From Raphanus sativus (lineage: Eukaryota > Streptophyta > Magnoliopsida > Brassicales > Brassicaceae): a stretch of DNA of 64,000 bases. The notes under the pieces are model-generated. The model was not told the origin of the DNA and made no database searches. It saw only the letters and a program-made list of their open reading frames with translations. Positions 34,612 to 46,210 of the stretch are shown here, one piece after another. A program made the position numbers and the translations under genes. The stretch is from assembly GCF_000801105.2 (NCBI RefSeq), contig NC_079511.1, positions 14,190,784 through 14,254,783 of the forward strand, in the 5' to 3' direction. How positions within the stretch are numbered: the stretch's first letter is position 1; each line of letters starts with the position of its first letter.

Positions 34612-34633
34612 GTTTCTGTTTTAATAAGATAGA
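33987..34633 (-). mobile_element. Complete non-autonomous Helitron
   Basis: 647 bp on the minus strand. The 5' end reads TCTATCTTATTAAAAC. The 3' end is CTAG, preceded eight bases earlier by a perfect hairpin (CCGCGCTT, 3-nt loop, AAGCGCGG; 33999-34017). It is inserted between A and T (33986 and 34634 on the plus strand) without target duplication. These are the defining Helitron features: TC start, CTRR end, 3' hairpin, AT target. It has no Rep/helicase coding. Confidence 0.85.
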
Positions 34634-34634
34634 T

Positions 34635-35481
34635 AAGCCGATATGATCAATTCACTACGTCAGTTAGCCGCACAACGTATAGTGACCGTATAGTCGGCCG
34701 CGTATAGTGATACTATCACCAATCAGCCTTTTTTATCGTATTTTGTTGGCTTATAAGACTTTTCATTCCCTAAAATCCATTAACACGTGTAAGGAAGATT
34801 CCTTGGCGATAATAAATTACATGAAGGATGTTCTTGACCAAGTGAAGTGAAATTTGTGCTAGTGTGCATAAAGATCCATATCAAAATTACGTGTATAAAT
34901 ATATTTTTGGGGTAAGTTTTTATTTTTTTTATTTATATTTATAATAAGGTCCAAAATCTCCCTTTTAAGAGAAACTTCTTTATTCTATACTTCTTTTGGA
35001 AGAAAAATAGAGACATAGACACCCAACTGGTGTCGTTTGCTCCGTTAGGTGTGTGATTCAGGTTCAGCCATCTTTACCCAATCTTCTTCAATGATGAATA
35101 CATGTTTTGGATTTTAATGTGCATCAATTATTATCTTTCTCATAAATTATTCAAAGTTAATTTGATATGCGATGCATGCAAACATAATGATTCGTTTTGT
35201 TTATGTGTATTTAACTATTTTATCTAATTTATGTAATAAATTAATTTAAATTTTAACAATAAATTAATTTAACTTTTAATATTAAATATATTTATTTTTG
35301 TCTAACTAGATAAAATATTTAGTTTCCAATGAAAATCAAACTTCAAATCGACGAGTTTACTCCTATTATTAAAGCTTTATAGCTTAACAGTGTCTTTTTG
35401 TTTACGTTCATAGTTCGTAAGAATATTAAATATTTTATAAAAGTATTAAACGTTATGTTTTTAATAGTGTAAAAGTGATAT
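34635..35481. other. AT-rich non-coding DNA
   Basis: No gene. CGTATAGT occurs several times at 34670-34710, echoing CGTATAGTGTATAG in the duplicated unit, so both may be parts of one older element split by the Helitron. Confidence 0.4.
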
Positions 35482-35979
35482 AAAAGTGATATATACAGGG
35501 AGATGGTGTTTTATAGATGAATCGTGGAAGGACAAAGACGTTTTCTCGGGACAAGGCTGGTATAGCACCTTGGAAAGTTTTGAGGGACTAATGGGGGCGC
35601 GCAATGTTCGAACCAGTATATCACCTCTACACTCGGAGGTGGAGGCTTTAATTTGGGCAATGGAGTGTATGAAAAACTTACGACAGTTTCAGGTTACGTT
35701 TGCAACGGATTGTTCTCAGTTAGTGAAGATGGTTTCAGAACCAGAGGAGTGGCCAGCGTTCGCAAGTTATCTGGAGGATATAAAGAGTCTACAAAACAGT
35801 TTCCATAGCTCACAGCTCATTCATGTACCACGAACGGAGAATTCAAGGGCGGATAGTTTAGCACGCAGTGCGAGACAACAATCGTCTTTCGTCGTTCACA
35901 TGGATGCAGAGCTACCGGTTTGGTGTGCAGAGTCTATATGAGTTTGTGTATTTGATGACAAAAAAAAAAGTGATATATA
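35482..35979 (+). mobile_element. 5'-truncated LINE insertion with target duplication
   Basis: The 14-bp duplication AAAAGTGATATATA lies at 35482-35495 and 35966-35979 (the right copy shares its A bases with the poly-A tail, 35960-35969). The inserted body is about 470 bp and consists only of the 3' end of a non-LTR retrotransposon: an RNase H-like frame, a short tail and poly-A. Severe 5' truncation with long target duplications is the hallmark of LINE target-primed integration. Confidence 0.8.
35497..35941 (+). pseudogene. LINE RNase H-like domain, C-terminal fragment
   Basis: About 148 codons of an RNase H-fold domain (RVT_3 type), as found at the C-terminus of plant LINE polyproteins. 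Counting from an upstream GTG at 35486, the acidic residues fall at D11 (FIDESW), E51 (HSEVEAL), D75 (ATDCSQL) and D123 (RADSLAR). The first is normally in DGSW; DESW here is a change next to it. There is no start of its own: the frame is cut at the 5' truncation point of the insertion, so this is a dead fragment. Similar short frames are sometimes annotated as host genes in Brassica. Confidence 0.8.
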
Positions 35980-36265
35980 GTTTCACTTCTGTAATCGTAA
36001 ATTCTTAAAATCTGAGATATGAATACTTAAGCTGGAGAAAATAAATGACAGCCCCTGCTAAAAAGCAAGTAAATCTTCTGCTTTAGGCCACAAAATATAT
36101 ATGAAAATTTAAGGCCACATGTCACTGAATATTAGTTAGATGAAATGATTAACTAATTTGATTTGAGTTAGCATGTAGTTCGATCGTCCTTTTCTCCAAC
36201 ATAGTTTTTATTTTAACAGTTAGATGACTTTATAACTTTTTGTTTTGGTTGAGTATTACTATTTA

Positions 36266-36388
36266 CTAAGAATTTTGCTCGCACGTACGTGCTTAATCAT
36301 CTTACAAAAATTTAATAGTTTTTATTTTATTAATTCAAAAGTCAGCATAATAATTTATTATTTATATTTTCAAAAACAAATCAAACAT

Positions 36389-36428
<40 letters not shown>

Positions 36429-37713
36429 GACAAAAACATTTCAATTAAATATATATGTTTATAGTTGTATTAATATTTTAAACGAAAACATTCGCATATT
36501 AGAAATATTTTAGAAGATTTATTATTATTTTTTAGAAGATATATGTATTGTAAAATGTAAACGAAAACGAAAACGAAAAACATTTCAATTAAATATATAT
36601 GTTTTAGTTGGTTAATATTTACTTATAAATTTTATATGTTATTCTATCCTTTAAAATTGAAAAGTAAAATTTAAGATAACAACACAATATATAAGAATTA
36701 TCTTATTACAAAATTCTAATAATTCTAATAAAAATCTTTTTTAATTATATAATTAACTATATATAAAATTCATTAAAGGTAATATTGATTTTAACCACTT
36801 AATTATTATAAATTGTATTATGTCCTATTTTTAAAATTTACAATTGAAAACTATTTTAAGATAACAACACAATAGATTAGAATTTTACCATTCTAAATTT
36901 TAACGTGAGAGCTCGATTTGCGAAAAATCACTTCGCAAAAAAATATTTCATTAAAATATATATGTTTATAATTGTTTTAACATTGTAAAATAAAATATTC
37001 ACATATTAAGAAATATTTTAGAAAATATATTATAAAAATGGTTTTAGTTGGTTAATATTTATTTATAAATAGTTTTTATGTTATTTTCTATCGTTTATAA
37101 GTGAAAAATAAAATTTAAGATAACAACAAAATATATATAAATTATCTTATTTAAAATTCTAACAATATTAACAAAAATTGTTTTATTTTATATAATTAAT
37201 TATATACAAAATTCATTAAAGGTAATATTAATTTTAACAACTTAATTATTATAAATTGTTTTATATCTTATTTTTAACTTTTATAATTGAAAAATATTTT
37301 AAGATAACAACACAATACATAAGAATTATCTTACTTTATAAAAAATAATATTATTAATAAAAATTCCTTTTTGATTATATAATTAATTACATATAAAATT
37401 CATTAAATGGATCATCGACTTTGACCACTCTAACTTTTAACGTGAGAACTCTGTTGCGAAAAATCACTATTTTAACTTTTATAATTTAAAATATTATTTT
37501 CAGGTAACAATGTATTATATATATAATAATTATCTTTTTATTTTTGAAAATCTTAATTTATAATCTAATAACATATAAATCTAATATAGTTAACTTAAAA
37601 TTCGTTTTAAATCATTAAAAAAAATTATATAAGAAACTCATTAAGGGTAGAATTAATATTAATCATTCTAACTTTTAACGTGAGAGTTCCGTTGTCGCAA
37701 ATAATAATATAGA
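36266..37713 (-). mobile_element. Helitron, degenerate at the 3' end, with internal repeats
   Basis: The 5' end on the minus strand reads TCTATATTATTATTTGCG, preceded by A (37714 is T on the plus strand). The left end shows a GCACGTACGTGC palindrome followed by AAAATTCTTAG and T, close to a CTAG terminus but with an extra base. Internally, segments with TTAACGTGAGA and GCGAAAAATCACT recur near 36900, 37440 and 37680. ATTTCAATTAAATATATATG-like segments recur near 36440 and 36580. The element thus contains several partial copies of its own 5' region. Confidence 0.6.
36392..36423. repeat. (AT)n microsatellite
   Basis: About 16 TA units in a row inside the Helitron. Confidence 0.9.
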
Positions 37714-37714
37714 T

Positions 37715-38859
37715 TGTTGAAATTTATACAAGAGGCCACACGATTTTTTTTTTTAATAAAGAGGCCACACGATTTTTTTGTGTGCTTTAGGCCACCCAAA
37801 TTATGGGAAGGCACTAATAAATGATGATTTCATTTTATTTGAATTGGCTAATATGAGGTAAGTATATAGTACGAACTATGAACGAGTTTTTACCAGAAAA
37901 AAAAAACTATGAACAATTTTCACGTAGTGTCCTTTACAATTGTTACCGAGGTTAGTATGTATGGACTATGCCTATTTTTTTTTTTATCAAAACTAGTTTA
38001 AAACTCTTTTATACCTTAGAAGTAGAAGTTTTATAATAGTATATATTTATGTAATCCATCGTTTTCGATTGCCCCCAGGTCACACGTGGTTTTCGTGAAA
38101 ATTTCCCAATAATAAATGAATTTTTTCTTTCTTTTAGAATAATTAAAATTTTCTAGGTATTATTTACAATGTGATTTTAACACATATTTTTTTCTACAAT
38201 CATTTTCACTAAATAAATATAATATGAAATACTAGAAAGATGGCATGGCGTATAGTTAAATGTGACGTGGATGATTTTATTAATGCTGATTTATATTTTT
38301 GATAACTTTTAGAATATGGTATTAAATTATAAATAATTATTAAAATAAATTTATTCAAATATGACATTAAATAATATAATAGTATAAACATAATATTTTT
38401 TACAATTTTAGGAGTATTATTTATTTCTATTTTTATAATTATACAATTTTACTACCAAAAATATTTTCAAAATTTTCTATGACTTTTTTATAAAATCATA
38501 GGCTTTTAATTGTAGTATCATTAGTTTCTTTTACATATCAAAATTATAACTTTAATTGTAGTTTTACTTTTTGATAATTATACAAAATTATATCAAATTT
38601 TTATTACTTTTATACAAGTTGATTTAATATATTTATCCAAAAAAAATAGATAAAATCTATCTAAGATTATAAATTTTAAAATATGTACATAACTATTTTC
38701 AATTTAATTTAAAATAAAAAAACTGTTTAGTTTGTCTTAATTTTATGTTCAACTCAATCAAAATTAATTTTAAAATATTACAAAAAATAATAAAATCTAA
38801 AATAATAACAAAGCTTTATTTTTAAATTTAATTAAATTTTAAAAAATCATTGCTGCACA
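37715..38859. other. AT-rich non-coding DNA
   Basis: A GAGGCCACACGATTTTTTT segment occurs twice (about 37733 and 37761). Otherwise unassigned. Confidence 0.45.
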
Positions 38860-39224
38860 TGAGGGATGTATTCAGCTAGGAATTTGAGATGATTGTACTA
38901 ATATGACAAATCTACTATTATTCGAACATGGATTTTAAAAAACTTTAAAATATAGTGTTATTGAACTTGTCATTTCATAAATCACTCTCAAATCCATTGT
39001 TATTGAACAAAATTTAAATTGAAGATTTTAGAATGTTTTAACTTTTTTAAAGTCTTCAAGAGGAGTTTTGTAGTATAAAAATTAAAATTCAAAACTCATA
39101 GTTTTAGATGAGATTCTAGAGTTGTTTAACAAAAATCACACTAAATTCTCAAATTCTTCTCCAATCATCTAGAAACTCACTAAAAATAAAATCACCCCAA
39201 ATTTCAAATTCAATACACCCCTCA
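38860..39224. mobile_element. MITE-like element with inverted ends
   Basis: A 365-bp AT-rich block with ends TGAGGGATGTATTCA and, on the other strand, TGAGGGGTGTATTGA. I could not see a clear target duplication, so the superfamily is unassigned. Confidence 0.5.
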
Positions 39225-40275
39225 GTTTGTCATTATAACTAAAAAAAAGTAGACTTTCTTTTTATTTTGAAATAAAAAAGAAGTATAAAATGTAAATACT
39301 AAATGCTTTCATTGAGAGGTTAGGTATTGGTATGACTTGCAAAAAATGAAAACTACTGTTCTAGCTCAAACTCACTTTTTTTTTGTAAAAAAGAAAATTT
39401 TCGATAACGAAGTGCTATAATTCTCTTTAAGATAACATTCACCAAGTAATTTCACACTTTATTTATATATAAAAAAAATTATGATTTACATGTTTTCTGT
39501 TGTAGTTTGTTGTTAACTTATGTTTAAGTGTCAGTTTTAAGGTTAGGTATTTTATCCGTAAGTTTTAATTTGATTCATTATTCGCTTCGATTCGTTCAGA
39601 AAAATTCGATATCCGTAAGTCTTCAAAGCAAAACAAATATTATGAATCAATATCCGTTAAAAACTAAGCAAATAAAAAATACTAAAAAATTAGATTCGGA
39701 TATCACCTCCATTCTGACTTTTATACAAATATATATGTGTGTGTATATATATCTACAATTAAATATAAATTTTTAAATGTATAATTTTGTATATAATTAT
39801 ATTTTAACATATAAGTTTATTAATTCATTTAAAAAATTACTAATAAAATTATTAAATTAAGAAAGAAATATAAAATCTTTATAAGATTACAAATTTTCAA
39901 AAAACTATGTTTTATAAAATAATTTAAATAATTTAAAAATTTACAAAACATATAATTTCACTGATATTTACTTTTTATTTTATATTGTGTAAAATATTTT
40001 TTTAAACAATCTCATATTATTTTTTCTAAATTTTGTTTGTATTAACCAAAATGGATGATATATCCGTAAATATCTATAAATATTTATAAATATCTGATAT
40101 TTTGATATCCAGAAAACCAAATATCCGTATATTTTTTGAAGTAGAGCAAATAAAAAATGTAGACATCTATTAAGCAAATAAGTAAACCACAAAGTGAGTT
40201 GTTACTTATGTTTAAATGTGAATTGTAGATAATATATGAGTTGTTTGATATATAATAATAAATGAAACAAAATTA
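39225..40275. other. AT-rich debris
   Basis: Contains weak traces of the ATATCCGT/TTCGGATAT type of repeat seen in the next element. No gene. Confidence 0.4.
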
Positions 40276-40938
40276 GGGGTGGACATTTTACCCGTATCCG
40301 TATCCGACTGAAAAACTCGAACCAAAATCTGAATCGAAATAGCAAAATACCCGAACGGATATTGATTTAGGAGAGATTGAATATTTGAACCCGAACGGGT
40401 AATATCCGTACCTGGATAGATATCCAAAGATAACCGAACATAAGTGTACTTATCCTTATATTTCTAGTTTACATCTCTCATTTATTTAAAATATTTATAT
40501 TGATGTTACACATACTTGAAGATCATATAATATACATATAATTACAGAAAAAATGATTTGATACTCACTTAAAATGCATGTCAAGTTTTTTTTGTTTATG
40601 TATTAAGGAAAATTATATCCAAATTCTAAAAATAATAGCCACATTAATGTCTAATTATTTTTGAAATGTTACCTTCATATTTATTAATCATTCAATTTCT
40701 TAGAAAATTAAAAAATATCAGTTAATCGAAAGCTAAGTTTTTAAATATAAGAAACTTAAAAAATAAAAAAAAAATTCTTTCAAATCTAAATATCCAAACC
40801 CGAGTTGAAATAACCGAATCCGAACTAAAAATACATAAATCTAACTCGAAGTACAAAATACCCGAACAATATCTATACCTCTATACCAAAATATCCGAAA
40901 ATTTGAAATATCCGAACCGAATCCGAACATCGACCACC
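40276..40938. mobile_element. Non-autonomous element with CCGAACCCG-type sub-termini
   Basis: The left end is AGGGGTGGACATTTTACCCG and the right end, inverted, is AGGGTGGTCGATG. Sub-terminal regions hold many ACCCGAA, TATCCG and CCGAAC motifs, a composition seen in common Brassicaceae interspersed repeats. AT-rich middle, no coding. Boundaries are approximate because no clear target duplication was found. Shorter relatives appear near 42359-42420 and 43780-43930. Confidence 0.4.
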
Positions 40939-41316
40939 CTAGCGTGTACATACGTCTTTTCAAATCAGAGGTGATATTGAATAAAAATAAAACTATAACT
41001 CGACTAAAAAGCTAATATATTATTTAGGTGGGAAGACGAGACATTTGGACATGTTATTGGTGATGCTGTCGGAAAAAACACATCATAGGTTCACACATAC
41101 ATCTATGTAATACATTTAAATAGTTAGAGAGTTCTAGTTATCTTAGTTTTCATATTTAGTCGTCAAAAAAACTAACATGGCCACGAATTATTCGTATTAC
41201 CTAGAATCTCGGACACTGGAATGACATTTAACGTGTAAATAAGATTTTGTGGTCCTCCTTTGGCATTATAGTGGCAAGCTGCAATATCCGCCGATTGATT
41301 GTGTTTCAACACCTTA

Positions 41317-41523
41317 CTAGATTCTGACAATTTTTTCTAAATGACCGATATGTTTTTTGTTTTAATTATTTATGAAAAAATAACTTTTATATTTAAGTTT
41401 TTATAGAATCGTATTTGTATTTAATATTAATTTAATTTGATTAAATAATCCATTAAATAAATAAAATACATAACTGAACATAACATTTATCAATAAATCA
41501 TGTTGATGTTTTAATAGAATAGA
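41317..41523 (-). mobile_element. Short Helitron remnant (candidate)
   Basis: On the minus strand it begins TCTATTCTATTAAAAC, preceded by A, and ends CTAG followed by T, 207 bp apart. The usual GC-rich hairpin before CTAG is missing, so this is either a worn element or a chance match of both ends. Confidence 0.35.
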
Positions 41524-42014
41524 TTTTTACTATTCAATACATCATCTTTTTCACCTCATAATTCAATAAAATATTCAATAAATACATTTTCTTACAATGT
41601 CCAAATTAAATAAAACAAATTTATAAATATAAGTACACAAAACATATATTCTAGTACAACAATTTAATTTTTAAAAGTAATTTTAAATAAAAAATAAATG
41701 GTCACAAGTAATATTGGTGAAAATAATTATGCAAAAGAATTCAACAACAAATAAAAATATAACATGTGGCAAATGTCTCCACCATAATCATTTTTACTTT
41801 CAATATGTTGAATACTTTCAACACCGATTAATTCACCTATTTCCAAAACTCATTTAATACTTCTATTGTGATAATTCAATTGTTAAATTGTGGATTCAAC
41901 ACCCTTATTGCTCATATTCTAAGCCAAAATATACAAATAAAGTATTTTTGACTAATAAAATATGCAAGTAAGTTAATTAAAAAGAATAAAAATGTAAGTA
42001 AGAATCTCTAATAA

Positions 42015-42264
42015 CTTTAACCGGGCTTTGTGGTCTGGTGGTATAAAGCTCACAACTGTGAGTTCCGTCACATGGATTTGATTTCTGGTCATTAGTGGAT
42101 TAACATAGGATAATCACTAGTTTCTCTGGAGTATTCAGTGGGCTTTCCGACGGATAAAACTCAGATTTCTGGTGGACGGTCTTTAGGTGCTAATCGGAAG
42201 TCCTTTAGAACATCGAGATACTAAGATCTTTAAAAAATCTTTTAAAAGAAAAAAAGAATCTATA
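42015..42264 (+). mobile_element. tRNA-related SINE candidate
   Basis: Starts CCGGGCTTTGTGGTCTGGTGG, which resembles a tRNA gene A box. About 50 bp later GGATTTGATTTC resembles a B box (GGTTCGATTCC type). An unrelated body and an A-rich 3' end follow. This layout fits a polymerase III SINE. No target duplication was established. Confidence 0.4.
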
Positions 42265-44080
42265 AGAAACAAAAAATGTGCATGTATACTAATTCTTCTT
42301 CTTCTTCTTGCAGAAGAAAAAAGTTCAATATTCTATTCCAATTTCTATTGTTATTTGATAGGGGTAAGTATTCGGATATCCGTTCGGGTTTACATTGATT
42401 ATTTTAGATTTTAGGTATTTCAGTATAAGAATGTAGAACCTAGTTGGACGATTATGTACTTTGGGTTGGATTAAGATATTTTTATTTCGAATTTAGTTAT
42501 TTCAGGTCAGATAGTTAGATTTTGATTCAAAAAATTAAACTTTTTCACCCCGAGGCCTATTATTCAAACATTACGATTGACAAAGACAAAGGAGTTTCGT
42601 CGTCTACCTCATTTATTATCATCATCCAAATTTTCACCCAAAAAGGTAAACATCACGATTATTAACTATTGAATATATGTAATAGTATATATATTACGTT
42701 CGTATTGTTGAACTACGATGTGTATATAATAAAATGCCGCGATGCATGTATTTGGACGTGTCTTAATTATTGTATAGTTTATGTATTAGAGAAAATAAGT
42801 TTCTGGTGATGTTTGAAAGCATTAAATGTAGAAAGCTGCTCCTTCCATGGGACAGCAGCACGTATTTATGCAAAAAAGATTATTGATGAAATAAAAGATT
42901 GGTGTCAGTGACAAAGACAAAGAGTGTCGTCGTCTCCTCTCATTTATTATCATCATCCAATTGAGTGGCTCTAAAATAAATTGCTTCACTGTCGCCGTCT
43001 CTGGCTCCTTAACTAATCGAGTCTCTTCTTTTCAGAAAAAAAACTAATTTGTTTTGTATTTTTTTTTTCAAAGGGCATTTGTTTTTGTATTTTAGGTAGA
43101 TATTTTTTTCTTTACTTTCTCTTCACGACAAATTTTTTTAGTAGAAGAGAAATCCACAAATAAGTACTGCAGACGAACACTACGAGATCACCCCACCTTC
43201 AGTATCTAGGGTTCGACCGTCGATGACCGACCACAGAACCTAAACTTGGAATTAGTTTTACGATGACGTGATGAAAATAGTGTGGCTTTTCCGGATAAAG
43301 TTAGATAGATATTGACTTTCTAAACGCGTTATCTGGCTTCAACCTTTAAGATATAGGTACATGTTTATTAACTCTTTGAGGAAAAACGTAGATAAGTTGT
43401 TTTGTAATAGATGCTATTGAGAGGATGTAATTTAAAGGTTGAATGTACATACGAGTCATGTACTATTTTACATGTCAAAGTCTACGTGCAATGTACGTGT
43501 TGACCAAAAAGGAAAGTTCTAAAACCGTGTATAAAGTATTTGAAATCTGCTTGGTGTACATATATTATGCTTGTATCATTGTATGTTTTCAATCGAGTTT
43601 TGATGTTCAAATTTCACATTATTTTTAGAATTTGGTTATATAATTTGTAAATACATAAGTTGATTTCTGAATTACTGAAATTTACCTCTAGATGAACTAC
43701 GTTTTACCAACAAACAAAATATCTCAATAGATATATACAGCTCAGTAAGGGAAGATATACTGTATCAATAAATAAAGCTGGGCAGATAGACCAAACCCCA
43801 ATAATCCGAACCAAATTCGGTTTGATAAAAGCAGTATAGATCAGATCTGGATTTTGCTAAGAAACTGTCTGGATCCTTAGATTTGGTAATTGGTATTATG
43901 GTTGTTCACTTGTTCGGGTTAGTACGGCATATACCCATATTAAGGCGAAATGATCAAAAATGTTTCATTTAATAGTTAAAAGATTTTTATACTCTAAATA
44001 TATAAATGCAAATAAATAAATAAATAAATAAATAAATGGAAGATACATGCTCCACTAAAAATCAAACAACATATATGAAC
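42265..44080. other. Non-coding DNA with short repeats
   Basis: A ~55-bp segment starting GACAAAGACAAAG and including CATTTATTATCATCATCCAA occurs at about 42577-42632 and 42909-42965. An (AAAT)n run lies at 44011-44037. The text around 42960-43210 (CTCTTC-rich, GTCGCCGTC) resembles a plant leader, but no ORF follows. Confidence 0.45.
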
Positions 44081-44089
44081 ATTGATATC

Positions 44090-44470
44090 AGCCAACTAGC
44101 AGTGAAAAGTAATTTGGTTCATCGTCATATGCAATGCGACAACCACTATACCTGATGTGGTGCAGAAGATGAAATTATAAACCATGCCATATTTGAATGT
44201 CCTACAGCTCAGCACACACAGCAACCCCAACTCCGCCTTTGGTATTCTCGAGTATAAGTTACTACACAAACATAGACTATCTCTTTTGGAGAAAAAACAA
44301 TATTAATGATCCTGATCTAGATAAAGATTTATACCATTGGATCATATGGTACATTTAGAAGGTAATGAATGACAAATTATTTAGAGGAATAAACAGAGAC
44401 CCTTTGGAATCTGTGATATGCTGAATCAGAATGCCATTCTTGGTTTGACGTTAATTGTAAGGAGGAAATA
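44090..44470 (+). mobile_element. Degenerate LINE remnant (zf-RVT region)
   Basis: A broken frame reading CGAEDEIINHAIFECPTA at 44156-44209 matches the zinc-binding region near the C-terminus of plant LINE reverse transcriptases. Further pieces (WIIWYI, NDKLFRGINRDP) follow, with stops between. Old and non-functional. Confidence 0.6.
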
Positions 44471-44717
44471 TCAGAGGTTATACAAATTTGTAAATTAGTC
44501 TAAACATGTTAAATTAAGCAATGTTGTTATTACAAATTTGTAAATATGTCTAATTTCTTTTTTATATATCAAATTTTGATAATTTACCACAATAATTTTA
44601 TAATTAAACTTAAAAACTTAAATATGTCATATAAGTGTATGTATATATAAAACAAATCAATAATTTGTTAACGCCTATAATTCTCATGGCCGAATAATCA
44701 GCCTAATCGCTAGTCCT

Positions 44718-44763
44718 CTATAAAACGCATAGTTATTGCCTATAAAACGCATAGTTATTGCCT
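44718..44763. repeat. 22-bp tandem repeat, two units
   Basis: CTATAAAACGCATAGTTATTGC twice in a row, read as two adjoining 22-23-bp units. No function seen. Confidence 0.7.
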
Positions 44764-45159
44764 AGCGATTTTTAGAACATTGATATCAATCAACAAAAAA
44801 TGCATTAAAATTATAAAACAACATTAACATTTTTTTTAGTTTACAACACTTATTAGTTTGAAAAGGAATGAGTAGTTATTCTAATTAGTAGCCAGTAGCT
44901 ACAAATATTAAGAGGAGAAACGAGGAGGGAAAGTATTTAAGCTTCAAAGATGTAAGATCATGTGATCATAAGATGGAGGATCACAAGATGTAGCTGTTGT
45001 TGCAACTCATAAAAGCAAAAGCAAAAGGAAAATACGGTATGTTAGATAACTAATAATAAAGAATATAGGTCGATACATTTAGACGGGAGAATCATATAGA
45101 AAAGTGAGCAGTCTATTAAAGCATAAACTTGTTTATTGTTATTGAGAAAATATAGTTTA

Positions 45160-46207
45160 GAGTATCTCTAAAAGACTCTCTGTAACTTCAAATATGAAGT
45201 TTTTTGCTCTAAAAAAAAATTTCAAAACTTCAAATTTGAAGGAAATTTTAAGTAGTGAAACTTCAAATACAGAATGTCACTACTCAAAACTTTAAATTTG
45301 AAATTTCTTATTTTTCATTGCATTTTGATTATTACATTTACATATTATATTTATGATTCTTAAATATTTTATCTTTTAATATTTTTGATCCTTCAAAATT
45401 TTATAACTCACAATTCAAATTTTCTTTATAATTTTAATTTTATAAATAAATTAAATAAAAACTTTAAATTTTTTTTTTCAAAACTATATTTGTATGAAAA
45501 ACAATACTAGAAAATAAACTTAACAAATGCACTAATTGATCATATATGGAAATTTTACGAAAATAATTTTATAAAATAATGTAGTATTTTACTTGTAATT
45601 TAATAATGTATTTATATGTAAAATTATATACTTTACTGTATCATTTTGTTAATTAATATTTCATTGCATTTTGATTATTACATTTACATATTATATTTAT
45701 GATTATTAAATATTTTATCTTTTAATCTTTTTGATCCTTCAAAATTTTATAACTCACAATTCAAATTTTCTTTTATAATTTTAATTTTTATAAATAAAAT
45801 TAAATAAAAACTTTAAAATATTTTTTTTCAAAACTATATTTGTATGACAACAATACTAGAAAATAAACTTAACAAATGCACTAATTGATCATATATAGAA
45901 ATTTTACGAAAATAATTTTATAGAATAATGTAGTATTTTACTTGTAATTTAATAATGTATTTATATGTAAAATTATATACTTTACTATATCATTTTGTTA
46001 ATTAATATTTATATCATGTTTTTATATATGTGCTATTTATTTATAAAGTTTAAAAATTAAAATTAAGTATCATTAATTTAAGGACTATAATATAAAATAA
46101 TTCATTTGAAGTTATGTTTGGAGTTTTGTTTTTGGGGAACACTATTTTAAAACTTTAAATATAAAGTTTTGCAAACTTCAAAATATAGTGTATTTTTGGA
46201 GATGCTC
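45160..46207. mobile_element. Tourist-like MITE with an internal 346-bp tandem duplication
   Basis: TTA target duplications at 45157-45159 and 46208-46210. Ends are GAGTATCTCTAAAAG and, inverted, GAGCATCTCCAAAAA. The core sequence starting TTTCATTGCATTTTGATTAT is present twice in tandem (45313-45658 and 45659-46004) with few differences, enlarging the element to 1048 bp. No coding. Confidence 0.65.
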
Positions 46208-46210
46208 TTA

